A DNA stretch of 37,905 bases from Desulfotignum sp. (GCA_011389575.1 JAABUB010000027.1:1-37905); one strand, 5' to 3'; shown: positions 15,911 to 24,789, counted from the first letter of the stretch. A program made the numbers and translations. The notes: generated by a model not told the origin, from the letters alone.

Positions 15911-18124
15911 TTAGGATTGCTTGCCTGCATCCAAAACTCTCCGAACTTCCTTTGCCATATCTGCCGTAACCAGCGGCTTCATCAAAAAACCCATGATACC
16001 CATTGCCCGGGCCTGTTCCTTATTGAAACGTTCCGAAAATCCAGTGCAGATGATTATCGGAATATCCGGGCGGATCTTCAGTAGTTCCTCTGCAAGTTTT
16101 TTACCCGTCATTTGCGGCATGGACATGTCCGAAACGATGAGGTCATATTTATCTGGATTTTTTCTGAATGCTTTTAATGCATCAGGGCTGCTGAAGTGTG
16201 GGTCAACTGTATACCCCAGCCGTTCCAGCATCTGTTGTTCCATGTGAACAATGGGTGCTTCATCATCCACCAGCAGGATATGTTCCGTGCCGGTGGGAAG
16301 CGGTGCCTGCTGTTTTTCAGGGGCGGTGTCAGCCGGTTTCTCCATCACCGGCAGATAGACATGAAAGGAACACCCATTTCCTGCTTCACTGTAAACCCTG
16401 ATATCACCCCCATGGGCTTTGACAATGCCGTATACGGTTGCCAGGCCGAGGCCGGTGCCCTTTCCTTTTTCCTTGGTGGTGAAATAGGGATCAAAGATCT
16501 TGTTCATGACAGCAGGGTCGATGCCGGGGCCGGTGTCGATAACCGAGAGGACCGCACAGGGACCGGATGCCAGCTGAACAGCCGGGTCATCCCCGTGATT
16601 GAAGTCGATCTGCCTGAGTTTTACAGTTATGGTCCCCCCGAAGGATTCGACAGCATGGAAGGCATTGGTGATCAGGTTCATGGTGATCTGGTGGATCTGG
16701 GTGGGATCTGCCATGACCGGACCGCAGTCGATCTGGATATCCTTTGTAATTGTGATATCCGCCGGAATGGTGGCCCGGCAGAGCTTTAATACTTCTTTGA
16801 GTATTTTCTGGATATGCACCGGAATCGGCTGGTGATCCGACTGCCGGCTGAAAGACAGGATCTGCTGGACCAGTTCTCTGCCCCTGGTGCCGGCTTTGAA
16901 TATTTCCTGAATATTTTTACGTTCCATGCTCTCCGGAGGAAAATCATCCAGCATCATTTCCGACAGCCCCACAATGGGAAACAGCAGATTGTTGAAGTCA
17001 TGGGCGATGCCGCCGGCCAGGGACCCGATGGATTCCATTTTCTGGGCCTGCTGAAGCTGTTTCGCTATTTTTTTCTGTTCGGTTATATCAAAAAAATACC
17101 CGCGCATCAGGGGTGGTTTGTTTTCTTTTAAAACAGTAACAATGTCTCGGATCCATATGATGCGGCCATCTGCTGCAATCATCCTGTATTCAAATTCGTG
17201 ATCCTTTCCTTTTTCGGTTTCAATCCGGCAGAAATTTGCAGCCGCTTCTCTGTCTTCCGGATGAAGGGTCTGGTTCCAGAATGCAAACCCTGTCCACATG
17301 TCGGGAGCGTATCCGGTCAGGTCGTGTATCCGCGGGCTCATATAAGTGAAACCCATTGTTTCAAGGTCCAGCTCCCATGCAATGGCTTTTGTGCTCTCGA
17401 CCAAAGACCTGAACTGCTTTTCCCTTTTTGTCAAAAGATCCAGCGAAGATTTCAGTCTTTTGCGCATGAAATTGATCGCTGTTTCCAGACGGCCGATTTC
17501 ATCTGTCTCAGAGGTCAGGGTTTTTCCCCTTTTTTCAAGGCGTAATGGATTTTCCAGCGTGTCTATGGAAATGTTTCCGGCATAGGCGGACATGGTGTAA
17601 AGGTGTCGGCCCACCAGCTTGTAAAACAGACCCATGGCTGCCAGAGAAAGCAGTATGGCCCAGACTGCCTGGCTGCCGACAATAATCAAAGAACGGTCCA
17701 GCACCTGGGAAAAAACGTGATCCAGGCTTGCCGTGACTTCAATGGTGCCCAGGAAAACCTTTTCCCCTCTGTACATTTTGGAAATGGCATGTTCATGAAC
17801 CAGGGTTTTTCTTGATGTTGACCGGCCTTTCACGAGGATATCACCATTTTTTTTGGTGATTTTCACCGATTCAATGTTCGGAAAGTTCAATATGCCCTGC
17901 ATGGCGGCGGCAGCCAGCGCATCGCTGGTTATCCAGAGGTTTTCCGCGATCAGCGCCTCCATGGTTTTGTGGATCTCTTCCATGCTCTGGTCGATTTCCA
18001 TGCGGTCATGGTTATATTCGTGATATAGCTGGAATGAAGCGCTCAAAAATGCGACCAGGAACCCGAATCCCATGATATACAGCGCCAGGACGCGTGCGAG
18101 GCTTTTGTTTCTGAGCAGATCCAT
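15911..18124 (-). CDS. membrane-bound PAS hybrid histidine kinase
   Basis: The product has 737 residues. Membrane helix 1 (about 11-32), a periplasmic domain of about 110 residues, helix 2 (about 146-170), a HAMP-like linker, PAS/PAC (about 236-350), a phosphoacceptor helix with GGIAHDFNN (His375), an ATPase domain ([30 protein letters not shown]) and a C-terminal receiver (VDDE, SDMSMPQMTG, KPL). The ATG at 18124 lies four bases past the stop of the binding-protein gene. An open extension upstream only overlaps that gene and is unlikely to be translated. The ribosome site is weak, consistent with coupling. The partner upstream is a periplasmic binding protein, so the kinase probably reads the state of that protein. 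Confidence 0.85.
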   Translation of the reverse strand: MDLLRNKSLARVLALYIMGFGFLVAFLSASFQLYHEYNHDRMEIDQSMEEIHKTMEALIAENLWITSDALAAAAMQGILNFPNIESVKITKKNGDILVKGRSTSRKTLVHEHAISKMYRGEKVFLGTIEVTASLDHVFSQVLDRSLIIVGSQAVWAILLSLAAMGLFYKLVGRHLYTMSAYAGNISIDTLENPLRLEKRGKTLTSETDEIGRLETAINFMRKRLKSSLDLLTKREKQFRSLVESTKAIAWELDLETMGFTYMSPRIHDLTGYAPDMWTGFAFWNQTLHPEDREAAANFCRIETEKGKDHEFEYRMIAADGRIIWIRDIVTVLKENKPPLMRGYFFDITEQKKIAKQLQQAQKMESIGSLAGGIAHDFNNLLFPIVGLSEMMLDDFPPESMERKNIQEIFKAGTRGRELVQQILSFSRQSDHQPIPVHIQKILKEVLKLCRATIPADITITKDIQIDCGPVMADPTQIHQITMNLITNAFHAVESFGGTITVKLRQIDFNHGDDPAVQLASGPCAVLSVIDTGPGIDPAVMNKIFDPYFTTKEKGKGTGLGLATVYGIVKAHGGDIRVYSEAGNGCSFHVYLPVMEKPADTAPEKQQAPLPTGTEHILLVDDEAPIVHMEQQMLERLGYTVDPHFSSPDALKAFRKNPDKYDLIVSDMSMPQMTGKKLAEELLKIRPDIPIIICTGFSERFNKEQARAMGIMGFLMKPLVTADMAKEVRRVLDAGKQS

Positions 18125-18128
18125 GAAA

Positions 18129-18908
18129 TTATTGAACGCCACTGTCGATAATCTCCCTGTATTTGCGCATCGACCGGGATACAATCCTGTCATACGCGCC
18201 GTCCTGTTTCATCTGCCTGAGAGCATTGGAAAGTTCCGGCATCAGTGCCTGATGCTTTTTGTGCAGATACATATACATTTTTTTCGAAGCAAAAGGCGGT
18301 GTTATCATTGTGATATCCTTTAACCCCATTTCTGAAATAACCGCAAATCCCATCAGTTTTCCGTAAAGTGCTATGTCTATGCGGTCCAGATTGAGCCCGT
18401 TGAAAAGGTCTTCAGCACTGTAAAAAAAGGTCACATGTGGATATGTGCCCACGTTGGCTTCAAGTATTTTCCACCCCTTTATAATGCCGAGTTGAAATGG
18501 CTGCAAGCGGTTCCAGCTGCCGCCTTTAACAGACGCATGCTTTGTAAATCCCACAAATTCAAAATCCATCATGTTTTCATCTACCCTGATTAAATTGGGG
18601 TAGATGTTTTCCAGACCCTTGACACGGTTCAATTCCCCGTCATGGAGGCCTTCATTGGCTGCGCTGATTGAACGTTCCGTGGGCAGATAGGGCAGCTCGA
18701 TCCGGATGCCGATCCGTTGAAAGGCTTCTTGTGCAATTTTGTCCAACATACCGTCCTGGGCAGGCGTTGACAAAAGCAATTTGTAAGAAGTGCCGATGAT
18801 CAATTTTTCTTTTGCCTGGACAAGCCCGGGCTGCAGGAAAAAAAAGGCAAGCATTGCAATTATAATTGGAAGCCGGGGGGCTCTATACCGGTAAATATAA
18901 TGTTTCAT
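18129..18908 (-). CDS. periplasmic solute-binding protein (SBP family 3), likely sensory
   Basis: The product has 259 residues. A Sec signal peptide (hydrophobic IIIAMLAFFFLQPGL, cleavage after VQA, near residue 32) is followed by a family-3 binding fold: KLIIGTSY, a mid-section with DGELNRVKGLENIYPNLIRV, and a C-terminal SNALRQMKQDGAYDRIVSR helix. AGGAG precedes the ATG at a normal distance. No ABC permease or ATPase gene is near, whereas a membrane hybrid kinase follows after four bases, so the protein probably presents a ligand to that kinase. It is the first gene of the minus-strand operon extending to 11129. The ligand cannot be told from the sequence. Confidence 0.8.
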   Translation of the reverse strand: MKHYIYRYRAPRLPIIIAMLAFFFLQPGLVQAKEKLIIGTSYKLLLSTPAQDGMLDKIAQEAFQRIGIRIELPYLPTERSISAANEGLHDGELNRVKGLENIYPNLIRVDENMMDFEFVGFTKHASVKGGSWNRLQPFQLGIIKGWKILEANVGTYPHVTFFYSAEDLFNGLNLDRIDIALYGKLMGFAVISEMGLKDITMITPPFASKKMYMYLHKKHQALMPELSNALRQMKQDGAYDRIVSRSMRKYREIIDSGVQ

Positions 18909-19081
18909 ATACCTGTCTCCTGCAAATTATGGAAAACGGTTCTTTCCCCTGCCAGAAAACGCCGTTTTATAGGGCGGTTAAGCACCTACTGAAATAAAAG
19001 CCTTTTCCAAAGTTCACCCACCATCAACCAGTAAATCGACCATAGCAGGTTTTAAAGTTTTTTGGTATCATGAACTTCTTC
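18909..19081. other. upstream region of the sensory operon
   Basis: No gene is seen. This must contain the promoter of the minus-strand binding-protein operon, but I cannot single out a convincing -35/-10 pair or sigma-54 site. Confidence 0.3.
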
Positions 19082-19266
19082 AAAAAGACCTGATGCGGAT
19101 CACGAAACCTTCCTGACCCGGGCAGCCCTGATAAAAGGTAAAGGCAGCATTCTGGTGGTTGATGATGAGCCATTTATTGTGGACTGGACATCAAAGGTGC
19201 TGGCAAAACTCGGGTATGCGGTGGCCGGTGTTTCAGGGGGGAAAAAGCCCTTGACATGCTTGCACA
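19082..19266 (+). pseudogene. duplicated receiver-domain fragment of the kinase at 20433
   Basis: About 185 bases match 22312-22500, the linker and start of the receiver of the downstream hybrid kinase gene, in the same orientation. From 19131 the two copies are nearly identical, including ILVVDDEP and [18 protein letters not shown]. One base (a C) is missing after the run of six G's near 19240, which shifts the frame, and homology ends at CACAGGACC. There is no start or remaining kinase, so this is a dead 3' fragment. It is joined directly to the hairpin locus. Confidence 0.85.
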
Positions 19267-19331
19267 GGACCAAAATTTTTAACCCATACTATGTCCCCGG
19301 GCAGATGTATCCATCAGGTATCTGCCCGGAG
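19267..19331. repeat. hairpin repeat, copy 2 of 3, with chemoreceptor end
   Basis: The arms CCCCGGGCAGAT (19295-19306) and ATCTGCCCGGAG (19320-19331) enclose a 13-base loop. One end of the stem is mismatched relative to copy 1. The bases just before it (AAAATTTTTAACC, from 19271) match the last codons and stop of the chemoreceptor at 26690-26703. So this copy too carries a trace of a receptor 3' end. Confidence 0.7.
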
Positions 19332-19333
19332 AT

Positions 19334-19416
19334 GGTTATCCGTGTGGTAATTAATCCAATACATCATTATGAGACAGGAGTTTTTCAGAATTTACTCTTG
19401 GATTTTTTGTCGGCAT
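19334..19416 (-). pseudogene. collapsed copy of the RelBE-like TA operon
   Basis: On the minus strand an ATG at 19416 begins a 21-residue frame (stop 19351-19353) that starts MPTKNPRVN and ends SEKLLSHNDVLD. The first part equals the N-terminus and the second the C-terminus of the antitoxin at 4643-4870 (MPTKNPRIN...KKALSHEDVWD). About 54 codons are missing between them with the frame kept. The AGGAG before the start is preserved. The toxin start also survives for about ten codons (MYWINYHTDN against MYGIEYHLDV) before it runs into the hairpin. It is a decayed paralogue; whether the mini-protein is made is unknown. Confidence 0.75.
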
Positions 19417-19420
19417 GGTG

Positions 19421-19450
19421 TTATCATAACTCCTGACTGAATAGTATTAT
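19421..19450 (+). promoter_or_regulatory. candidate promoter of the second TA operon
   Basis: TTATCA (19421-19426) and TATTAT (19445-19450) are separated by 18 bases on the plus strand, about 70 bases before the antitoxin gene. The -35 matches the consensus only in part, so this is tentative. It lies just beside the start of the collapsed antitoxin copy. Confidence 0.3.
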
Positions 19451-19518
19451 AAAAACCAGTCGCTTCGGGTAGGGGTGATGCTAGGGTATGAGCTAATGGA
19501 AAATGGAGGCAGACAAAA

Positions 19519-19737
19519 ATGATAGTATCTTTACCATTGGAAGAGATGACGATGAAAGACAAGATATCCACTATGGAAATTTTATGGGAAGATATCTGCA
19601 GAAGCGCGAATGATTTTCAGTCTCCTGATTGGCATGGTGAAATACTTCGAGAAAGAGAGGAACTGATCCGGCAGGGAAAAGATCAGTTTGAGGACTGGGA
19701 AGAAGTGAAAAAGGAAATTTGGAAATCGGTTACATGA
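19519..19737 (+). CDS. addiction-module antitoxin (Unstab_antitox / TIGR02574 type)
   Basis: The product has 72 residues. It shows the usual layout of this small family: a first helix with STMEILWEDI, then SPDWHGEILREREELI and a C-terminal DWEEVKKEIW. These unstable antitoxins pair with a ParE/RelE-type toxin encoded immediately downstream, which is the case here. GGAGG lies about nine bases before the ATG. Its TGA overlaps the toxin start as ATGA. It has no obvious DNA-binding domain, so autoregulation may need the complex. Confidence 0.85.
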   Translation: MIVSLPLEEMTMKDKISTMEILWEDICRSANDFQSPDWHGEILREREELIRQGKDQFEDWEEVKKEIWKSVT

Positions 19738-20027
19738 AGATACAGTACTTAGGGACAGCAAAACAAGATTTGCGAGATGGATTTTCTTTTTATGAGTCGA
19801 AAGATTCCGGACTTGGGATGTACTTTCTTGAAACACTTTATTCCGACATTGATTCTCTTAAGCTTTTTGTGGGTATACATTCTGTCCATTTCGAAAAATA
19901 TCATCAAATGCTTTCCAAGCGATTTCCTTTTGCCGTATATTATAGAATAGAAGAAAATATCATCAGAGTGTATGCTGTGTTGGATTGTCGAAAAAACCCT
20001 GCCTGGATTAGAAAAAGATTAAAATGA
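19734..20027 (+). CDS. ParE/RelE-superfamily toxin
   Basis: The product has 97 residues. Pattern: N-terminal MKIQYLGTAKQDLRDGFSFY strand-helix, DLxxAxxFY-like helix continued by GLGMYFLETLYSDID, and a C-terminal core with RFPFAVYYRIEENIIRVYAVLDCRKNP, which fits the ParE/RelE plasmid-stabilisation family. The start at 19734 is chosen because its ATG shares four bases (ATGA) with the antitoxin stop; a start at 19719 would add five residues. Members poison either gyrase or translating ribosomes; the sequence does not decide which. Confidence 0.85.
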   Translation: MKIQYLGTAKQDLRDGFSFYESKDSGLGMYFLETLYSDIDSLKLFVGIHSVHFEKYHQMLSKRFPFAVYYRIEENIIRVYAVLDCRKNPAWIRKRLK

Positions 20028-20143
20028 AAAAAAATTGCTTCAACTGACATGAAATCTGTTTCAGAATCCGTTCATAAGACATAAACAAGATGCCTGAACC
20101 ATTTCTTCATGAAATACACCAAAAGGCCGTGCAACATCGGGTT

Positions 20144-20365
20144 CTACTCCCGGCTGCGCAAAATCAATCCTGATTCCAGCTTTTTTATGAATCGCGGTAA
20201 AGAAATGACGGTTACATCTGTGCTGACGGGAAATTCGTCACTGCCGCCGTAAATAACGTATTTCAGGGTGGCGCCCACATCATCGCAGATGGCGCTGTTG
20301 ACATTCCCGGGTCCGGCCGCATCACCGACAATGTTCATTTTACCATTTGACTCTGTGCAGCGCAA
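20144..20365 (-). pseudogene. unidentified gene remnant sharing a segment with 3508-3576
   Basis: A 73-codon minus-strand frame has normal codon use and protein-like content (NIVGDAAGPGNVNSAICDD, KYVIYGG, then GSDEFPVSTDVTVISLPRF and a basic end). The VGDAAGPGN piece recalls glycine-rich nucleotide-binding loops, but I cannot name the family. There is no ribosome site, and the second half has a near-identical partner at 3508-3576. It is best seen as the tail of a larger broken gene. The plus-strand frame over the same bases is also open, so the strand is likely but not certain. Confidence 0.4.
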
Positions 20366-20432
20366 AGTGGTAGTTTTCGGCCATTATGCTGAAACAGCGG
20401 TATTGTACATTATATGAAAGGTCCGGAGGCGC

Positions 20433-22757
20433 ATGGAAGGAATTGTCAATACAGAAAACGGTGTCATTGATACACTGTTTTACCAGAAACCATTATCCGA
20501 CGTCCTCCGCATCCTGATCCCCCTGTATGTCACCTATATTATTTTTGCATTGGGTATGTTCCTGGTTTTTATTCCCCGGCATGAAAGCCAGTTGCTGGAC
20601 CAGAAAAAAGAGACCATCCGCCAGTTGACCAACAGCGCCGTCAGCCTGCTGGATGATTATGAATCCAGGATCAGGCAGGGGGAAATGACCCGGGAAGGCG
20701 CCAGGCAAAAAGCGGTCGACCGCATACGCAACCTGCGGTACGGTCTTCAGGGAAAGGACTATTTCTGGATCAATGATATGCATCCCTTCATGATCATGCA
20801 TCCTTTCAAACCGGAGCTAGAAGGAGAAGACCTGTCCCGGTTAAGGGATTCTGCGGGAAATTATCCATTTGTGGAAATGGTGCACACCGTCAAGGAGAGC
20901 GGGGAAGGATATGTCAATTATCATTGGCAGTGGAAAGACATGCCTGAAAAAATTGCTCCGAAAATGTCTTACCTCAAAGGGTTTGCGCCATGGGACTGGA
21001 TCATCGGCACCGGTATCTATATGGATGATATTGCAGAAGAGATTGCTGCCATTACCCGGCAGCTGATACTGATATTTGCCGGTATGCTGTTTCTGGTCAT
21101 CCTCATGTCTTTTTACATTTCCCGGCAGGTGGTCAGGATCGATCAGAAGAAAAATCAGGCTGAAAAAGCCAGGCAGCTGAATGAAGATGATCTGCGCCGG
21201 AGCGAAGAAAGATACCGGCTTCTGGCTGAAAACGCCACTGATGTCATCTGGATTATGCAGACGGACAACCTGGAAATATCTTATGTCAGCCCGGCCATAG
21301 AAAACCTTTTGGGGTATGCCGCTGAAGAATTCATGCAGCTGAATATCACCGCCTACATGGGTGAGGCATCCGTAAAAAGAATTAAAGCGGTCATTGCAGC
21401 AGAGCTTGCACAGGAAAATGACCCCGATGCCGCCCCGGACCGCATGCGGACCCTTGAACTGGAGATGTGCAAAAAAGACGGAACAGCGGTCTGGGTGGAA
21501 ATCGTTGCCCGGTTTTTGCGGGATGAAAACTTCAGCCCGGACCGGATACTGGGTGCCTCCAGGGATGTTACCCACCGCAGGCAACTGGAACATCGCATTA
21601 AGCAAACCCAGAAGATGGAAGCCCTGGGCACCCTGGCCGGGGGGATTGCCCATGACTTCAACAATATCCTTTCTTCCATCATTGGGTTTACAGAACTTGC
21701 CAAACTGGATTCATCTGATAACCCCGAGGCACTTGGCAGCTTAGAGCAGGTGATGACAGCCGGCCTCAGGGCCAGGGACCTGGTCCAGCATATCCTGACT
21801 TTCAGCCGAAAGGCCGACGTCCAGCACGAGGTCATCGATATTGTTCCCCTGGTCAAGGAATGTCTGAAATTCATAAAAGCGTCTGCTCCCCCGGATATCG
21901 ATATCAGTAAAAAAATGATGGAAAAAGATGTGGTGGTTCTGGCGGACCCAACCCAGATTCACCAGATGATCATGAATCTTCTGACCAATGCTGTCCATGC
22001 CATGAAAGAGACCGGCGGGACCCTGGATGTAACAATCAAATCCGTGGTCATTCATACGGATGAAATCATGCAGAACCAAAATATCAGTCCCGGACGATAC
22101 GTACAGATCCTGATTTCCGATACAGGATGCGGTATTCCCGGAGCGTTGAAGGAAAAGATTTTTGAACCGTTTTTCACCACAAAGCGCAGGGGCGAAGGCA
22201 CGGGCATGGGGTTGTCCACTGTTTATGGTATCGTCAAGGACCTGAAAGGGGATATCTCGGTGTACAGCGAACCGGGAACAGGAACCACATTCCAGGTCCT
22301 GATCCCGGAAAAAAAGACTGGTGCAAATCAGGAAACTTTCCTGGCCCGGGCAGCCCTGATAACGGGGAACGGCAGCATTCTGGTGGTTGATGATGAACCA
22401 TCTATTGTGGCCTGGACATCAAAGGTGCTGGCAAAACTCGGGTATGCGGTGGCCGGTGTTTCAGGGGGGCAAAAAGCCCTTGACATGCTTACACAGGACC
22501 CTGACGGATTTGATCTGGTCCTCACTGACCTGGCCATGCCGAAAATGGACGGCCTTGCATTATCGCAACAGATTAACCGCATCTGTCCGGATATTCCCAT
22601 AATTTTATGTACAGGTTTCAGTGACGGGTTGAAGCCGGACCTGATTGAAAATTGTAATATCTTTGCCATGATCATGAAGCCCATGATCGCCAGTGAGCTG
22701 TCAGACATTGTAAACAAGGCATTGGAAAAGAGCAGGCAAAAGGAGCAGTCCCAATGA
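20433..22757 (+). CDS. Cache-PAS hybrid histidine kinase
   Basis: The product has 774 residues. Membrane helix 1 (about 27-47), a periplasmic single-Cache domain (about 50-205, with [15 protein letters not shown] and a C-terminal GYVNYHWQW...[11 protein letters not shown] signature), helix 2 (about 208-230), PAS (about 258-385), phosphoacceptor GGIAHDFNN (His407), ATPase domain ([31 protein letters not shown]), and a receiver ([17 protein letters not shown]). Single-Cache domains of this type bind small organic acids or similar ligands outside the cell. GGAGG is only three bases from the ATG. Its TGA overlaps the start of the sigma-54 activator (ATGA), so the two form a sensor-regulator pair. 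Part of its receiver is duplicated at 19082-19266. Confidence 0.9.
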   Translation: MEGIVNTENGVIDTLFYQKPLSDVLRILIPLYVTYIIFALGMFLVFIPRHESQLLDQKKETIRQLTNSAVSLLDDYESRIRQGEMTREGARQKAVDRIRNLRYGLQGKDYFWINDMHPFMIMHPFKPELEGEDLSRLRDSAGNYPFVEMVHTVKESGEGYVNYHWQWKDMPEKIAPKMSYLKGFAPWDWIIGTGIYMDDIAEEIAAITRQLILIFAGMLFLVILMSFYISRQVVRIDQKKNQAEKARQLNEDDLRRSEERYRLLAENATDVIWIMQTDNLEISYVSPAIENLLGYAAEEFMQLNITAYMGEASVKRIKAVIAAELAQENDPDAAPDRMRTLELEMCKKDGTAVWVEIVARFLRDENFSPDRILGASRDVTHRRQLEHRIKQTQKMEALGTLAGGIAHDFNNILSSIIGFTELAKLDSSDNPEALGSLEQVMTAGLRARDLVQHILTFSRKADVQHEVIDIVPLVKECLKFIKASAPPDIDISKKMMEKDVVVLADPTQIHQMIMNLLTNAVHAMKETGGTLDVTIKSVVIHTDEIMQNQNISPGRYVQILISDTGCGIPGALKEKIFEPFFTTKRRGEGTGMGLSTVYGIVKDLKGDISVYSEPGTGTTFQVLIPEKKTGANQETFLARAALITGNGSILVVDDEPSIVAWTSKVLAKLGYAVAGVSGGQKALDMLTQDPDGFDLVLTDLAMPKMDGLALSQQINRICPDIPIILCTGFSDGLKPDLIENCNIFAMIMKPMIASELSDIVNKALEKSRQKEQSQ

Positions 22758-24157
22758 TTGACGTGCTGGTCATCGATGATGATGAGAAAATTTGTCTGTT
22801 TTTTACCAAACTGCTTGCCCGTATGGGACACCAGTGTCACAAGGCCCACACCCTGGAACAGGCACGGTCACTGTTTTTTTCCCATGCATGTGATCTGGTC
22901 CTGCTCGATCTTGAACTGCCTGACGGCAATGGGTTGGACCTGCTGCCGGCGTTCACGGCATCAGACACGGCCCCGGAAATCATCATTATCACAGGAACCG
23001 GTGATGCCAGGGGCGCCAGACTGGCTTTTAAATACGGGGCCTGGGATTATATCCAAAAGCCCTTTCTTTTAGATGACGTATCCTTGTCCATAAACCGGGC
23101 CATCCAGTACCACCGGGAAAAGCAGCACACCAGGACCACATTTCCCTTAATAAGAACGGGGATAATAGGAGAATCCAGCGCGCTGCAGCACTGCCTGGAA
23201 AGTGTGGCCACTGCAGCTGCCACAGATGCCAGTGTCCTGATCACCGGCGAGACCGGTACCGGCAAGGAGCTGTTTGCCAGGGCCATCCATGAAAACAGCA
23301 AACGCCGGTCTTATCCGTTTGTGCCTGTGGATTGCGGGGCCCTGCCGGATACATTGGTTGAGAGCACGCTTTTCGGCCATGAAAAAGGGGCATTTACCGG
23401 GGCCGGGAAAAAACAGGCAGGGTTGATCCTCCAGGCCCACAACGGCACATTGATGCTGGATGAAGTGGGTGATCTGCCCATGAATGCCCAGAAATCACTG
23501 TTGAGAAGCCTTCAGGAACGTTGTATCCGCCCTGTGGGCGGCGGAAGGGAAATCACTGTGAACATCCGGTTGATTGCCGCCACCAATCTGGACCTGGATC
23601 AGATGGTTGAAGAACGGACATTTCGAAAGGATCTGCTGTACCGGATCCGTGCCATGGAAATCCACCTGCCCCGGCTGCGGGACAGGGAAAATGATATCGA
23701 AGAGATCATCATCAAAAAACTCCACGAACTGGCCCGGCGGTATCACATGGACAGCAAAGCAATTTCAGACGAACTGCTCAAAACCCTGTCCGCCCATCCA
23801 TGGCCGGGTAATGTGCGGGAACTCATCAATGTGCTGGAGTATCTTCTGGCATCTGCCGGCCAGGACCCCACCCTGTTTCCCAAACACCTGCCCCCGGAAT
23901 ACCGGGTCTCCGGTCTGACATTCAGCCCATCCATGGAAAGATCGGCCAGCCCGCTTTTTTTTGATGGATCTGATCCGGAAAAAGAGCTGCCGCCGCTGAA
24001 TGAGTTCCGCAGGCACCTGGAAAAAGAATACCTCAAGGCCCTGCTGAAGCGCTGTGAATCTGATCGATACCAGGCCTGCCGGATATCCGGTATTTCCCAG
24101 TCCCGCCTCTATGACCTTTTAAAAAAACACGGGCTTTCCGGTTTCAGCAGTTCCTGA
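22754..24157 (+). CDS. sigma-54-dependent response regulator (NtrC family)
   Basis: The product has 467 residues: receiver domain (IDDD at 7-10, Asp52 in LLDLELPDGNG, KPF), AAA+ domain with GETGTGKE (Walker A, 165-172), the sigma-54-contacting GAFTGA loop (212-217), GTLMLDEVGDLP (Walker B) and an arginine-rich sensor region, then a Fis-type helix-turn-helix at the C-terminus (CRISGISQSRLYDLLKKHGL). It should be phosphorylated by the kinase it overlaps and open sigma-54 promoters. A well-spaced sigma-54-type site lies 124 bases past its stop, ahead of a chemoreceptor gene, and is the obvious candidate target. Confidence 0.93.
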   Translation: MIDVLVIDDDEKICLFFTKLLARMGHQCHKAHTLEQARSLFFSHACDLVLLDLELPDGNGLDLLPAFTASDTAPEIIIITGTGDARGARLAFKYGAWDYIQKPFLLDDVSLSINRAIQYHREKQHTRTTFPLIRTGIIGESSALQHCLESVATAAATDASVLITGETGTGKELFARAIHENSKRRSYPFVPVDCGALPDTLVESTLFGHEKGAFTGAGKKQAGLILQAHNGTLMLDEVGDLPMNAQKSLLRSLQERCIRPVGGGREITVNIRLIAATNLDLDQMVEERTFRKDLLYRIRAMEIHLPRLRDRENDIEEIIIKKLHELARRYHMDSKAISDELLKTLSAHPWPGNVRELINVLEYLLASAGQDPTLFPKHLPPEYRVSGLTFSPSMERSASPLFFDGSDPEKELPPLNEFRRHLEKEYLKALLKRCESDRYQACRISGISQSRLYDLLKKHGLSGFSSS

Positions 24158-24198
24158 TTCCTGAAAACCGGAATCTTCTTGTTCCTGTTTTCAGGAAT
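24157..24198. terminator. long-loop inverted repeat after the regulator gene
   Basis: A perfect 12-bp inverted repeat (ATTCCTGAAAAC at 24157-24168, GTTTTCAGGAAT at 24187-24198) with an 18-base loop starts at the last base of the regulator stop codon. There is no immediate T-run, so it may be a weak terminator, an mRNA end stabiliser or a binding site for the Fis-like domain of the regulator. Confidence 0.4.
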
Positions 24199-24280
24199 AT
24201 CACCTGGCCACGCATTGTCCTCCTGGGATCTATTTTTTATAACTATCTGAAATATAAATAAAATTAGAAATTTATGCTGC

Positions 24281-24296
24281 TGGCATGGTTTGTGCT
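24281..24296 (+). promoter_or_regulatory. sigma-54 (-24/-12) promoter
   Basis: TGGCATGGTTTGTGCT matches the consensus TGGCACG-N4-TTGCW, with the invariant GG (24282-24283) and GC (24293-24294) separated by the required 10 bases. Two positions deviate. It lies about 77 bases before the small receiver-like gene and directly follows a gene for a sigma-54 activator. Confidence 0.6.
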
Positions 24297-24372
24297 CAAT
24301 TGTATAGGTGTTGGCTGAAATTTTTGGCCAATGCAATAAAAACCATGGGATAAAAGGATCGACAGCTGAAAG

Positions 24373-24789
24373 ATGAAAATTCTTCTGTATAACAACACCC
24401 TGGAAAATATCGGAGAGCGGATCAGGTTTCTGGTCCGAAACCGTTTTCCGCAGCTGGATATCGTTGTTCTGGATTCGGTGCAGCAGATCAGCCGCCTGCT
24501 TACCCGTCCCCTGCACAGTTTCTCTGTTTTCATTCTTCCAATAGCCTCCATACAGGAGCTGGACGCATTTCAAAAATTGCATCCAATGCTGGATCAAATA
24601 CGCGTGATTCTCATCCTGCCTGACAGGGATACAAAAACACTGGCCAGGGCGGTGCAGGTCAAATCATCTTTTATCACTTATATTGACAACGATATCAACG
24701 ATATTGCCGCAGTATTGGAAAAACTGGCACAAAAATCACATATTACATTTCAAACAAATGGGGGAAACCATGAAAAACAGGTCACTTAA
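24373..24789 (+). CDS. degenerate receiver-like protein
   Basis: The product has 138 residues with an alternating beta-alpha pattern like a response-regulator receiver: [51 protein letters not shown]. The acidic pair after strand 1 is replaced by Asn-Asn, and the phosphoacceptor position after strand 3 is not Asp (FILPIA). It should therefore not be phosphorylated in the normal way. A GAAAG lies just before the ATG. Its 3' end overlaps the following chemoreceptor start by 20 bases in another frame, so the two are coupled. A role as an adaptor for that receptor is inferred only from position. Confidence 0.6.
   Translation: MKILLYNNTLENIGERIRFLVRNRFPQLDIVVLDSVQQISRLLTRPLHSFSVFILPIASIQELDAFQKLHPMLDQIRVILILPDRDTKTLARAVQVKSSFITYIDNDINDIAAVLEKLAQKSHITFQTNGGNHEKQVT

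Noticed and set aside
20100-20250. 47-codon plus-strand frame over the remnant
   Set aside because: It is open, but the minus-strand frame is longer and has codon use like the neighbouring genes, so I prefer the minus strand without excluding the other.
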